A DNA stretch of 64,000 nt from Oasisia sp. SBJ-2009 (taxonomy: Eukaryota; Annelida; Polychaeta; Sabellida; Siboglinidae). The stretch spans positions 16,688,262 to 16,752,261 of the forward strand of contig OZ024867.1 of assembly GCA_964017155.1 (NCBI GenBank). The letters are read 5' to 3'. A program made the translations under genes and the position numbers. Positions 26,901-41,900 of this stretch are shown one piece after another. Position 1 is the first letter of the stretch. Every line of letters starts with the position of its first letter. The notes beneath the pieces are model-generated. The model worked only from the letters and a program-made list of their open reading frames with translations, searched no databases and was not told the origin of the DNA.

Positions 26901-29900
26901 AGACATGGTGTGTAAGACCTGGTGTGTAAGACATGGTGTGTAAGACTTGGTGTGTAAGACTTGGTGTGTAAGACTTGGTGTGTAAGCCCTGGTGTGTAAG
27001 ACATGGTGTGTAAGACCTGGTGTGTAAGACATGGTGTGTAAGACTTGGTGTGTAAGACTTAGTGTGGAAGACATGGTGTTTAAGACATGGTGTGTAAGAC
27101 ATGGTGTGTAAGACTTGGTGTGAAAGACTTGATGTGTAAGACTTGATGTGTAAGACTTGATGTGTAAGATTTGGTGTGTAAGACTTGGTGTGTAAAACAT
27201 GGTGTATAAGACATGGTGTGTAAGACTTGGTGTTTAAGACTTGGTGTGAAAGACTTGATGTGTAAGACTTGATGTGTAAGACTTGATGTGTAAGACTTGG
27301 TGAGTAAGACTTGGTGTGTAAGACTTGGTGTGTAAGACAGGGTGTGAAAGACATGGTGTGTAAGACTTGGTGTGTAAAACATGGTGTGTAAGACTTGGTG
27401 TGTAAGACATGGTGTGTAAGACATGGTGTGTAAGACCTGGTGTGTAAGACATGGTGTGTAAGACTTGATGTGTAAGACCTGGAGTGTAAGACTTGGTGTG
27501 TAAGACATGGTGTGTAATACTTGATGTGTCAGACTTGATGTGTACGACATGGTGTGTAAGCCCTGGTGTGTAAGACATGGTGTGTAAGACCTGCTGTGTA
27601 AGACATGGTGTGTAAGACTTGGTGTGTAAGACTTGATGTGTAAGACTTGGTGTGTAAGACTTGGTGTGTAAGACTTGGTGTGTAAGACATGGTGTGTTAT
27701 ACTTGATGTGTAAGATTTGATGTGTAAGACAGGGTGTGAAAGACATGGTGTGTAAGACTTGGTGTGTAAGTCATGGTGTGTAAGACTTGGTGTGTAAGAC
27801 ATGGTGTGTAAGATATGGTGTGTAAGACTTGGTGTGTAACACATGGTGTGTAAGACTTGGTGTGTAAGACATGGTGTGTAGGACATGGTGTGTAGGACAT
27901 GGTGTGTAAGACTTGGTGTGTAAAACTTGGTGTGTAAGACTAGGTGTGTAAGACTTGGTGTGTAAGACATGGTGTGTAAGACTTGGTGTGTAACACATGG
28001 TGTGTAAGACATGGTGTGTAAGACTTGGTGAGTAACACATGGTGTGTAAGACTTGGTGTGTAAGACTTGGTATGTAAAACTTGGTGTGTAAGACATGGTG
28101 TGTAAGACCTGGTGTGTAAGACATGGTGTGTAAGACCTGGTGTGTAAGACATGGTGTGTAAGACTTGATGTGTAAGACCTGGTGTGTAAGACTTGGTGTG
28201 TAAGACATGGTGTGTAATACTTGATGTGTCAGACTTGATGTGTACGACATGGTGTGTAAGCCCTGGTGTGTAAGACATGGTGTGTAAGACCTGGTGTGTA
28301 AGACATGGTGTGTAAGACTTGGTGTGTAAGACTTGGTGTGTAAGACTTGGTGTGTAAGCCCTGGTGTGTAAGACATGGTGTGTAAGACCTGGTGTGTAAG
28401 ACATGGTGTGTAAGACTTGGTGTGTAAGACTTAGTGTGGAAGACATGGTGTTTAAGACATGGTGTGTAAGACATGGTGTGTAAGACTTGGTGTGAAAGAC
28501 TTGATGTGTAAGATTTGGTGTGTAAGACTTGGTGTGTAAAACATGGTGTATAAGACATGGTGTGTAAGACTTGGTGTTTAAGACTAGGTGTGAAAGACTT
28601 GATGTGTAAGACTTGGTGAGTAAGACTTGGTGTGTAAGACTTGGTGTGTAAGACAGGGTGTGAAAGACATGGTGTGTAAGACTTGGTGTGTAAAACATGG
28701 TGTGTAAGACTTGGTGTGTAAGACATGGTGTGTAAGACATGGTGTGTAAGACCTGGTGTGTAAGACATGGTGTGTAAGACTTGATGTGTAAGACCTGGAG
28801 TGTAAGACTTGGTGTGTAAGACATGGTGTGTAATACTTGATGTGTCAGACTTGATGTGTACGACATGGTGTGTAAGCCCTGGTGTGTAAGACATGGTGTG
28901 TAAGACCTGCTGTGTAAGACATGGTGTGTAAGACTTGGTGTGTAAGACTTGGTGTGTAAGACTTGGTGTGTAAGCCCTGGTGTGTAAGACATGGTGTGTA
29001 AGACCTGGTGTGTAAGACATGGTGTGTAAGACTTGGTGTGTAAGAATTAGTGTGTAAGACATGGTGTTTAAGACATGGTGTGTAAGACATGGTGTGTAAG
29101 ACTTGGTGTGTAAGACTTAGTGTGTAAGACATGGTGTTTAAGACATGGTGTGTAAGACATGGTGTGTAAGACTTGGTGTGTAAGACTTAGTGTGTAAGAC
29201 ATGGTGTTTAAGACATGGTGTGTAAGACATGGTGTGTAAGACTTGGTGTGAAAGACTTGATGTGTAAGACTTGTTGTGTAAGATTTGGTGTGTAAGACTT
29301 GGTGTGTAAAACATGGTGTGTAAGACATGGTGTGTAAGACTTGGTGTGAAAGACTTGATGTGTAAGACTTGATGTGTAAGACTTGATGTGTAAGACTTGA
29401 TGTGTAAGACTTGATGTGTAAGACTTGGTGAGGAAGACTTGATGTGTAAGACTTGGTGTGTAAGACATGGTGTGTAAGACTTGGTGTGTAAGACATGGTG
29501 TGTAAGACTTGGTGTGTAAGACATGGTGTGTAAGACATGGTGTGTAAGACTTGGTGTGTAACACATGGTGTGTAAGACTTGGTGTGTAAGACATGGTGTG
29601 TAGGACATGGTGTGTAGGACATGGTGTGTAAGACTTGGTGTGTAAAAATTGGTGTGTAAGACATGGTGTGTAAGCCCTGGTGTGTAAGACTTGATGTGTA
29701 AGACTTGATGTGTATGACTTGGTGTGTAAGACTTGGTGTGTAAGACATGGTGTGTTATACTTGATGTGTAAGATTTGATGTGTAAGACATGGTGTGTAAG
29801 ACATGGTGTGTAAGACTTGGTGTGTAAGACATGGTGTGTAAGACTTGATGTGTAAGACATTGTGTGTAAGACTTGGTGTGTAAGACATGGTGTGTAAGAC

Positions 29901-32900
29901 TTGGTGTGTAAGACTCGGTGTGTAAGACATGGTGTGTAAGACATGGTGTGTAAGACATGGTGTGGAAGACCTGGTGTGTAAGACATGGTGTGTAAGACCT
30001 CGTGTGTAAGACTTGGTGTGTAAGACTTGATGTGTAAGACTTGATGTGTAAGACTTGGTGTGTAAGACCAGGTGTGTAAGACTTGATGTGTAAGACTTGT
30101 TGTGTACGACATGGTGTGTAAGACTTGGTGTGTAAGACATGGTGTGTAAGACTTGGTGTGTAAGACATGGTGTGTAAGACTTGGTGTGTAAGACTTGTTG
30201 TGAAAGACTTGATGTGTAAGACTTGATGTGTAAGACTTGATGTGTAAGACTTGGTGTGTAAGACTTGATTTGTATGACTTGGTGTGAAACACTTGATGTG
30301 TAAGACTTGATGTGTAAGACTTGATGTGTAAGACTTGGTGTGTAAGACTTGGTGTGTAAGACTTGGTGTGTAAGACATGGTGTGTTATACTTGATGTGTA
30401 AGATTTGATGTGTAAGACAGGGTGTGTAAGACATGGTGTGTAAGACCTGGTGTGTAAGACATGGTGTGTAAGACTTGATGTGTAAGACCTGGTGTGTAAG
30501 ACTTGGTGTGTAAGACATGGTGTGTAATACTTGATGTGTCAGACTTGATGTGTACGACATGGTGTGTAAGCCCTGGTGTGTAAGACATGGTGTGTAAGAC
30601 CTGGTGTGTAAGACATGGTGTGTAAGACTTGGTGTGTAAGACTTGGTGTGTAAGACTTGGTGTGTAAGCCCTGGTGTGTAAGACATGGTGTGTAAGACCT
30701 GGTGTGTAAGACATGGTGTGTAAGACTTGGTGTGTAAGACTTAGTGTGGAAGACATGGTGTTTAAGACATGGTGTGTAAGACATGGTGTGTAAGACTTGG
30801 TGTGAAAGACTTGATGTGTAAGATTTGGTGTGTAAGACTTGGTGTGTAAAACATGGTGTATAAGACATGGTGTGTAAGACTTGGTGTTTAAGACTTGGTG
30901 TGAAAGACTTGATGTGTAAGACTTGGTGAGTAAGACTTGGTGTGTAAGACTTGGTGTGTAAGACAGGGTGTGAAAGACATGGTGTGTAAGACTTGGTGTG
31001 TAAAACATGGTGTGTAAGACTTGGTGTGTAAGACATGGTGTGTAAGACATGGTGTGTAAGACCTGGTGTGTAAGACATGGTGTGTAAGACTTGATGTGTA
31101 AGACCTGGAGTGTAAGACTTGGTGTGTAAGACATGGTGTGTAATACTTGATGTGTCAGACTTGATGTGTACGACATGGTGTGTAAGCCCTGGTGTGTAAG
31201 ACATGGTGTGTAAGACCTGCTGTGTAAGACATGGTGTGTAAGACTTGGTGTGTAAGACTTGGTGTGTAAGACTTGGTGTGTAAGCCCTGGTGTGTAAGAC
31301 ATGGTGTGTAAGACCTGGTGTGTAAGACATGGTGTGTAAGACTTGGTGTGTAAGACTTAGTGTGTAAGACATGGTGTTTAAGACATGGTGTGTAAGACAT
31401 GGTGTGTAAGACTTGGTGTGTAAGACTTAGTGTGTAAGACATGGTGTTTAAGACATGGTGTGTAAGACATGGTGTGTAAGACTTGGTGTGTAAGACTTAG
31501 TGTGTAAGACATGGTGTTTAAGACATGGTGTGTAAGACATGGTGTGTAAGACTTGGTGTGAAAGACTTGATGTGTAAGACTTGTTGTGTAAGATTTGGTG
31601 TGTAAGACTTGGTGTGTAAAACATGGTGTGTAAGACATGGTGTGTAAGACTTGGTGTGAAAGACTTGATGTGTAAGACTTGATGTGTAAGACTTGATGTG
31701 TAAGACTTGATGTGTAAGACTTGATGTGTAAGACTTGGTGAGGAAGACTTGATGTGTAAGACTTGGTGTGTAAGACATGGTGTGTAAGACTTCGTGTGTA
31801 AGACATGGTGTGTAAGACTTGGTGTGTAAGACATGGTGTGTAAGACATGGTGTGTAAGACTTGGTGTGTAACACATGGTGTGTAAGACTTGGTGTGTAAG
31901 ACATGGTGTGTAGGACATGGTGTGTAGGACATGGTGTGTAAGACTTGGTGTGTAAAAATTGGTGTGTAAGACATGGTGTGTAAGCCCTGGTGTGTAAGAC
32001 TTGATGTGTAAGACTTGATGTGTATGACTTGGTGTGTAAGACTTGGTGTGTAAGACATGGTGTGTTATACTTGATGTGTAAGATTTGATGTGTAAGACAT
32101 GGTGTGTAAGACATGGTGTGTAAGACTTGGTGTGTAAGACATGGTGTGTAAGACTTGATGTGTAAGACATTGTGTGTAAGACTTGGTGTGTAAGACATGG
32201 TGTGTAAGACTTGGTGTGTAAGACTCGGTGTGTAAGACATGGTGTGTAAGACATGGTGTGTAAGACATGGTGTGGAAGACCTGGTGTGTAAGACATGGTG
32301 TGTAAGACCTCGTGTGTAAGACTTGGTGTGTAAGACTTGATGTGTAAGACTTGATGTGTAAGACCTGGTGTGTAAGACATGGTGTGTAAGACTTGGTGTG
32401 TAAGACTTGGTGTGTAAGACTTGGTGTGTAAGCCCTGGTGTGTAAGACATGGTGTGTAAGACCTGGTGTGTAAGACATGGTGTGTAAGACTTGGTGTGTA
32501 AGACTTAGTGTGGAAGACATGGTGTTTAAGACATGGTGTGTAAGACATGGTGTGTAAGACTTGGTGTGAAAGACTTGATGTGTAAGATTTGGTGTGTAAG
32601 ACTTGGTGTGTAAAACATGGTGTATAAGACATGGTGTGTAAGACTTGGTGTTTAAGACTTGGTGTGAAAGACTTGATGTGTAAGACTTGATGTGTAAGAC
32701 TTGATGTGTAAGACTTGGTGAGTAAGACTTGGTGTGTAAGACTTGGTGTGTAAGACAGGGTGTGAAAGACATGGTGTGTAAGACTTGGTGTGTAAAACAT
32801 GGTGTGTAAGACTTGGTGTGTAAGACATGGTGTGTAAGACATGGTGTGTAAGACCTGGTGTGTAAGACATGGTGTGTAAGACTTGATGTGTAAGACCTGG

Positions 32901-35900
32901 AGTGTAAGACTTGGTGTGTAAGACATGGTGTGTAATACTTGATGTGTCAGACTTGATGTGTACGACATGGTGTGTAAGCCCTGGTGTGTAAGACATGGTG
33001 TGTAAGACCTGCTGTGTAAGACATGGTGTGTAAGACTTGGTGTGTAAGACTTGGTGTGTAAGACTTGGTGTGTAAGCCCTGGTGTGTAAGACATGGTGTG
33101 TAAGACTTGGTGTGTAAGACATGGTGTGTAAGACTTGGTGTGTAAGACTTAGTGTGTAAGACATGGTGTTTAAGACATGGTGTGTAAGACATGGTGTGTA
33201 AGACTTGGTGTGTAAGACTTAGTGTGTAAGACATGGTGTTTAAGACATGGTGTGTAAGACATGGTGTGTAAGACTTGGTGTGAAAGACTTGATGTGTAAG
33301 ACTTGTTGTGTAAGATTTGGTGTGTAAGACTTGGTGTGTAAGACTTGGTGTGTAAGACTCGGTGTGTAAGACATGGTGTGTAAGACTTGGTGTGTAAGTC
33401 TTAGTGTGTAAGACATGGTGTTTAAGACATGGTGTGTAGGACATGGTGTGTAAGACTTGGTGTGTAAAACTTGGTGTGTAAGACATGGTTTGTAAGACCT
33501 GGTGTGTAAGACATGGTGTGTAAGACCTGGTGTGTAAGACATGGTGTGTAAGACTTGATGTGTAAGACCTGGTGTGTAAGACTTGGTGTGTAAGACATGG
33601 TGTGTAATACTTGATGTGTCAGACTTGATGTGTACGACATGGTGTGTAAGCCCTGGTGTGTAAGACATGGTGTGTAAGACCTGGTGTGTAAGACATGGTG
33701 TGTAAGACTTGGTGTGTAAGACTTGGTGTGTAAGACTTGGTGTGTAAGCCCTGGTGTGTAAGACATGGTGTGTAAGACCTGGTGTGTAAGACATGGTGTG
33801 TAAGACTTGGTGTGTAAGACTTAGTGTGGAAGACATGGTGTTTAAGACATGGTGTGTAAGACATGGTGTGTAAGACTTGGTGTGAAAGACTTGATGTGTA
33901 AGACTTGATGTGTAAGACTTGATGTGTAAGATTTGGTGTGTAAGACTTGGTGTGTAAAACATGGTGTATAAGACATGGTGTGTAAGACTTGGTGTTTAAG
34001 ACTTGGTGTGAAAGACTTGATGTGTAAGACTTGATGTGTAAGACTTGATGTGTAAGACTTGGTGAGTAAGACTTGGTGTGTAAGACTTGGTGTGTAAGAC
34101 AGGGTGTGAAAGACATGGTGTGTAAGACTTGGTGTGTAAAACATGGTGTGTAAGACTTGGTGTGTAAGACTTGATGTGTAAGACCTGGAGTGTAAGACTT
34201 GGTGTGTAAGACATGGTGTGTAATACTTGTTGTGTCAGACTTGATGTGTACGACATGGTGTGTAAGCCCTGGTGTGTAAGACATGGTGTGTAAGACCTGC
34301 TGTGTAAGACATGGTGTGTAAGACTTGGTGTGTAAGACTTGGTGTGTAAGACTTGGTGTGTAAGCCCTGGTGTGTAAGACATGGTGTGTAAGACCTGGTG
34401 TGTAAGACATGGTGTGTAAGACTTGGTGTGTAAGACTTAGTGTGTAAGACATGGTGTTTAAGACATGGTGTGTAAGACATGGTGTGTAAGACTTGGTGTG
34501 TAAGACTTAGTGTGTAAGACATGGTGTTTAAGACATGGTGTGTAAGACATGGTGTGTAAGACTTGGTGTGTAAGACTTAGTGTGTAAGACATGGTGTTTA
34601 AGACATGGTGTGTAAGACATGGTGTGTAAGACTTGGTGTGAAAGACTTGATGTGTAAGACTTGTTGTGTAAGATTTGGTGTGTAAGACTTGGTGTGTAAA
34701 ACATGGTGTGTAAGACATGGTGTGTAAGACTTGGTGTGAAAGACTTGATGTGTAAGACTTGATGTGTAAGACTTGATGTGTAAGACTTGATGTGTAAGAC
34801 TTGATGTGTAAGACTTGGTGAGGAAGACTTGATGTGTAAGACTTGGTGTGTAAGACATGGTGTGTAAGACTTGGTGTGTAAGACATGGTGTGTAAGACTT
34901 GGTGTGTAAGACATGGTGTGTAAGACATGGTGTGTAAGACTTGGTGTGTAACACATGGTGTGTAAGACTTGGTGTGTAAGACATGGTGTGTAGGACATGG
35001 TGTGTAGGACATGGTGTGTAAGACTTGGTGTGTAAAAATTGGTGTGTAAGACATGGTGTGTAAGCCCTGGTGTGTAAGACTTGATGTGTAAGACTTGATG
35101 TGTATGACTTGGTGTGTAAGACTTGGTGTGTAAGACATGGTGTGTTATACTTGATGTGTAAGATTTGATGTGTAAGACATGGTGTGTAAGACATGGTGTG
35201 TAAGACTTGGTGTGTAAGACATGGTGTGTAAGACTTGATGTGTAAGACATTGTGTGTAAGACTTGGTGTGTAAGACATGGTGTGTAAGACTTGGTGTGTA
35301 AGACTCGGTGTGTAAGACATGGTGTGTAAGACATGGTGTGTAAGACATGGTGTGGAAGACCTGGTGTGTAAGACATCGTGTGTAAGACCTCGTGTGTAAG
35401 ACTTGGTGTGTAAGACTTGATGTGTAAGACTTGATGTGTAAGACTTGGTGTGTAAGACCAGGTGTGTAAGACTTGATGTGTAAGACTTGTTGTGTACGAC
35501 ATGGTGTGTAAGACTTGGTGTGTAAGACATGGTGTGTAAGACTTGGTGTGTAAGACATGGTGTGTAAGACTTGGTGTGTAAGACTTGTTGTGAAAGACTT
35601 GATGTGTAAGACTTGATGTGTAAGACTTGATGTGTAAGACTTGGTGTGTAAGACTTGATTTGTATGACTTGGTGTGAAACACTTGATGTGTAAGACTTGA
35701 TGTGTAAGACTTGATGTGTAAGACTTGGTGTGTAAGACTTGGTGTGTAAGACTTGGTGTGTAAGACATGGTGTGTTATACTTGATGTGTAAGATTTGATG
35801 TGTAAGACAGGGTGTGAAAGACATGGTGTGTAAGACTTGGTGTGTAAGACATGGTGTGTAAGACTTGATGTGTAAGACATGGTGTGTAAGACTAGGTGTA

Positions 35901-38900
35901 TAAGACATGGTGTGTACGACATGGTGTGTAAGACTTGGTGTGTAACTCATGGTGTGTAAGACTTGGTGTGTAAGACATGGTGTGTAGGACATGGTGTGTA
36001 GGACATGGTGTGTAAGACTTGGTGTGTAAAACTTGGTGTGTAAGACATGGTGTGTAAGACCTGGTGTGTAAGACATGGTGTGTAAGACCTGGTGTGTAAG
36101 ACATGGTGTGTAAGACTTGATGTGTAAGACCTGGTGTGTAAGACTTTGTGTGTATGACATGGTGTGTAATACTTGATGTGTAAGACTTGATGTGAACGAC
36201 ATTGTGTGTAAGCCCTGGTGTGTAAGACATGGTGTGTAAGACCTGGTGTGTAAGACATGGTGTGTAAGACTTGGTGTGTAAGACTTAGTGTGTAAGACAT
36301 GGTGTTTAAGACATGGTGTGTAAGACATGGTGTGTAAGACTTGGTGTGAAAGACTTGATGTTTAAGACTTGATGTGTAAGACTTGGTGTGTAAGACTTGG
36401 TGTGTAAGACATGGTGTGTAAGACTTGGTGTGTAAGACTTGGTGTGAAAGACTTGATGTGTAAGACTTGATGTGTAAGACTTGATGTGTAAGACATGGTG
36501 TGTAAGACTTGGTGTGTAAAACTTGGTGTGTAAGACATGGTGTGTAAGACCTGGTGTGTAAGACATGGTGTGTAAGACTTGATGTGTAAGACTTGATGTG
36601 TAAGACTTGATGTGTATGACTTGGTGTGTAAGACTTGGTGTGTAAGACATGGTGTGTTATACTTGATGTGTAAGATTTGATGTGTAAGACCTGGTGTGTA
36701 AGACTTTGTGTGTATGACATGGTGTGTAATACTTGATGTGTAAGACTTGATGTGAACGACATTGTGTGTAAGCCCTGGTGTGTAAGACATGGTGTTTAAG
36801 ACATGGTGTGTAAGACATGGTGTGTAAGACTTGGTGTGTAAGACTTAGTGTGTAAGACATGGTGTTTAAGACATGGTGTGTAACACATGGTGTGTAAGAC
36901 TTGGTGTGTAAGACATGGTGTGTAGGACATGGTGTGTAGGACATGGTGTGTAAGACTTGGTGTGTAAAACTTGGTGTGTAAGACATGGTGTGTAAGCCCT
37001 GGTGTGTAAGAGTTGATGTGTAAGACTTGATGTGTATGACTTGGTGTGTAAGACTTGGTGTGTAAGACATGGTGTGTTATACTTGATGTGTAAGATTTGA
37101 TGTGTAAGACATGGTGTGTAAGACATGGTGTGTAAGACTTGGTGTGTAAGACATGGTGTGTAAGACTTGATGTGTAAGACATTGTGTGTAAGACTTGGTG
37201 TGTAAGACATGGTGTGTAAGACTTGGTGTGTAAGACTCGGTGTGTAAGACATGGTGTGTAAGACATGGTGTGTAAGACATGGTGTGGAAGACCTGGTGTG
37301 TAAGACATGGTGTGTAAGACCTCGTGTGTAAGACTTGGTGTGTAAGACTTGATGTGTAAGACTTGATGTGTAAGACTTGGTGTGTAAGACCAGGTTTGTA
37401 AGACTTGGTGTGTAAGACTTGTTGTGTACGACATGGTGTGTAAGACTTGGTGTGTAAGACATGGTGTGTAAGACTTGGTGTGTAAGACATGGTGTGTAAG
37501 ACTTGGTGTGTAAGACTTGTTGTGAAAGACTTGATGTGTAAGACTTGATGTGTAAGACTTGATGTGTAAGACTTGGTGTGTAAGACTTGATTTGTATGAC
37601 TTGGTGTGAAACACTTGATGTGTAAGACTTGATGTGTAAGACTTGATGTGTAAGACTTGGTGTGTAAGACTTGGTGTGTAAGACTTGGTGTGTAAGACAT
37701 GGTGTGTTATACTTGATGTGTAAGACATGGTGTGTAAGACTAGGTGTATAAGACATGGTGTGTACGACATGGTGTGTAAGACATGGTGTGTAAGACAGGG
37801 TGTGAAAGACATGGTGTGTAAGACTTGGTGTGTAAAACATGGTGTGTAAGACTTGGTGTGTAAGACATGGTGTGTAAGACATGGTGTGTAAGACCTGGTG
37901 TGTAAGACATGGTGTGTAAGACTTGATGTGTAAGACCTGGAGTGTAAGACTTGGTGTGTAAGACATGGTGTGTAATACTTGATGTGTCAGACTTGATGTG
38001 TACGACATGGTGTGTAAGCCCTGGTGTGTAAGACATGGTGTGTAAGACCTGCTGTGTAAGACATGGTGTGTAAGACTTGGTGTGTAAGACTTGATGTGTA
38101 AGACTTGGTGTGTAAGACTTGGTGTGTAAGACTTGGTGTGTAAGACATGGTGTGGTATACTTGATGTGTAAGATTTGATGTGTAAGACAGGGTGTGAAAG
38201 ACATGGTGTGTAAGACTTGGTGTGTAAGTCATGGTGTGTAAGACTTGGTGTGTAAGACATGGTGTGTAAGATATGGTGTGTAAGACTTGGTGTGTAACAC
38301 ATGGTGTGTAAGACTTGGTGTGTAAGACATGGTGTGTAGGACATGGTGTGTAGGACATGGTGTGTAAGACTTGGTGTGTAAAACATGGTGTGTAAGACTT
38401 GGTGTGTAAGACTTGGTGTGTAAGACATGGTGTGTAAGACTTGGTGTGTAACACATGGTGTGTAAGACATGGTGTGTAAGACTTGGTGAGTAACACATGG
38501 TGTGTAAGACTTGGTGTGTAAGACTTGGTATGTAAAACTTGGTGTGTAAGACATGGTGTGTAAGACCTGGTGTGTAAGACATGGTGTGTAAGACCTGGTG
38601 TGTAAGACATGGTGTGTAAGACTTGATGTGTAAGACCTGGTGTGTAAGACTTGGTGTGTAAGACATGGTGTGTTATACTTGATGTGTAAGATTTGATGTG
38701 TAAGACAGGGTGTGAAAGACATGGTGTGTAAGACTTGGTGTGTAAGACTTGGTGTGTAAGACTTGGTGTGTAAGACATGGTGTGTTATATTTGATGTGTA
38801 AGATTTGATGTGTAAGACAGGGTGTGAAAGACATGGTGTGTAAGACTTGGTGTGTAAGACATGGTGTGTAGGACTTGATGTGTAAGACATGGTGTGTAAG

Positions 38901-41900
38901 ACTAGGTGTATAAGACATGGTGTGTACGACATGGTGTGTAAGACTTGGTGTGTAACTCATGGTGTGTAAGACTTGGTGTGTAAGACATGGTGTGTAAGAC
39001 TTGATGTGTAAGACCTGGTGTGTAAGACTTGGTGTGTAAGACATGGTGTGTAATACTTGATGTGTCAGACTTGATGTGTACGACATGGTGTGTAAGCCCT
39101 GGTGTGTAAGACATGGTGTGTAAGACCTGGTGTGTAAGACATGGTGTGTAAGACTTGGTGTGTAAGACTTGGTGTGTAAGACTTGGTGTGTAAGCCCTGG
39201 TGTGTAAGACATGGTGTGTAAGACCTGGTGTGTAAGACATGGTGTGTAAGACTTGGTGTGTAAGACTTAGTGTGGAAGACATGGTGTTTAAGACATGGTG
39301 TGTAAGACATGGTGTGTAAGACTTGGTGTGAAAGACTTGATGTGTAAGATTTGGTGTGTAAGACTTGGTGTGTAAAACATGGTGTATAAGACATGGTGTG
39401 TAAGACTTGGTGTTTAAGACTTGGTGTGAAAGACTTGATGTGTAAGACTTGATGTGTAAGACTTGATGTGTAAGACTTGGTGAGTAAGACTTGGTGTGTA
39501 AGACTTGGTGTGTAAGACAGGGTGTGAAAGACATGGTGTGTAAGACTTGGTGTGTAAAACATGGTGTGTAAGACTTGGTGTGTAAGACATGGTGTGTAAG
39601 ACATGGTGTGTAAGACCTGGTGTGTAAGACATGGTGTGTAAGACTTGATGTGTAAGACCTGGAGTGTAAGACTTGGTGTGTAAGACATGGTGTGTAATAC
39701 TTGATGTGTCAGACTTGATGTGTACGACATGGTGTGTAAGCCCTGGTGTGTAAGACATGGTGTGTAAGACCTGCTGTGTAAGACATGGTGTGTAAGACTT
39801 GGTGTGTAAGACTTGGTGTGTAAGACTTGGTGTGTAAGCCCTGGTGTGTAAGACATGGTGTGTAAGACCTGGTGTGTAAGACATGGTGTGTAAGACTTGG
39901 TGTGTAAGACTTAGTGTGTAAGACATGGTGTTTAAGACATGGTGTGTAAGACATGGTGTGTAAGACTTGGTGTGTAAGACTTAGTGTGTAAGACATGGTG
40001 TTTAAGACATGGTGTGTAAGACATGGTGTGTAAGACTTGGTGTGAAAGACTTGATGTGTAAGACTTGTTGTGTAAGATTTGGTGTGTAAGACTTGGTGTG
40101 TAAAACATGGTGTGTAAGACATGGTGTGTAAGACTTGGTGTGAAAGACTTGATGTGTAAGACTTGATGTGTAAGACTTGGTGTGTAAGACTTGGTGTGTA
40201 AGACTTGGTGTGTAAGGCAGGGTGTGAAAGACATGGTATGTAAGACTTGGTGTGTAAGACATGGTGTGTAAGACTTGGTGTGTAAGACATGGTGTGTAAG
40301 ACTTGGTGTGTAAGACATGGTGTGTAAGACATGGTGTGTAAGACTTGGTGTGTAACACATGGTGTGTAAGACTTGGTGTGTAAGACATGGTGTGTAGGAC
40401 ATGGTGTGTAGGACATGGTGTGTAAGACTTGGTGTGTAAAACTTGGTGTGTAAGACATGGTGTGTAAGCCCTGGTGTGTAAGACTTGATGTGTAAGACTT
40501 GATGTGTATGACTTGGTGTGTAAGACTTGGTGTGTAAGACATGGTGTGTTATACTTGATGTGTAAGATTTGATGTGTAAGACATGGTGTGTAAGACATGG
40601 TGTGTAAGACTTGGTGTGTAAGACATGGTGTGTAAGACTTGATGTGTAAGATATTGTGTGTAAGACTTGGTGTGTAAGACATGGTGTGTAAGACTTGGTG
40701 TGTAAGACTCGGTGTGTAAGACATGGTGTGTAAGACATGGTGTGTAAGACATGGTGTGGAAGACCTGGTGTGTAAGACATGGTGTGTAAGACCTCGTGTG
40801 TAAGACTTGGTGTGTAAGACTTGATGTGTAAGACTTGATGTGTAAGACTTGGTGTGTAAGACCAGGTGTGTAAGACTTGGTGTGTAAGACTTGTTGTGTA
40901 CGACATGGTGTGTAAGACTTGGTGTGTAAGACATGGTGTGTAAGACTTGGTGTGTAAGACATGGTGTGTAACACTTGGTGTGTAAGACTTGTTGTGAAAG
41001 ACTTGATGTGTAAGACTTGATGTGTAAGACTTGATGTGTAAGACTTGGTGTGTAAGACTTGATTTGTATGACTTGGTGTGTAAGACTTGATTTGTATGAC
41101 TTGGTGTGAAACACTTGATGTGTAAGACTTGATGTGTAAGACTTGATGTGTAAGACATGGTGTGTAAGACATGGTGTGTAAGACTTGGTGTGTAAGACAT
41201 GGTGTGTAAGACTTGATGTGTAAGACATTGTGTGTAAGACTTGGTGTGTAAGACATGGTGTGTAAGACTTGGTGTGTAAGACTCGGTGTGTAAGACATGG
41301 TGTGTAAGACATAGTGTGTAAGACATGGTGTGGAAGACCTGGTGTGTAAGACATGGTGTGTAAGACCTCGTGTGTAAGACTTGGTGTGTAAGACTTGATG
41401 TGTAAGACTTGATGTGTAAGACTTGGTGTGTAAGACTTGTTGTGTACGACATGGTGTGTAAGACTTGGTGTGTAAAACATGGTGTGTAAGACTTGGTGTG
41501 TAAGACATGGTGTGTAAGACTTGGTGTGTAAGACTTGTTGTGAAAGACTTGATGTGTAAGACTTGATGTGTAAGACTTGATGTGTAAGACTTGGTGTGTA
41601 AGACTTGATTTGTATGACTTGGTGTGAAAGACTTGATGTGTAAGTCTTGATGTGTAAGACTTGATGTGTAAGACTTGGTGTGTAAGACTTGGTGTGTAAG
41701 ACTTGGTGTGTAAGACATGGTGTGTTATACTTGATGTGTAAGATTTGATGTGTAAGACAGGGTGTGAAAGACATGGTGTGTAAGACTTGGTGTGTAAGAC
41801 ATGGTGTGTAAGACTTGATGTGTAAGACATGGTGTGTAAGACTAGGTGTATAAGACATGGTGTGTACGACATGGTGTGTAAGACTTGGTGTGTAACTCAT

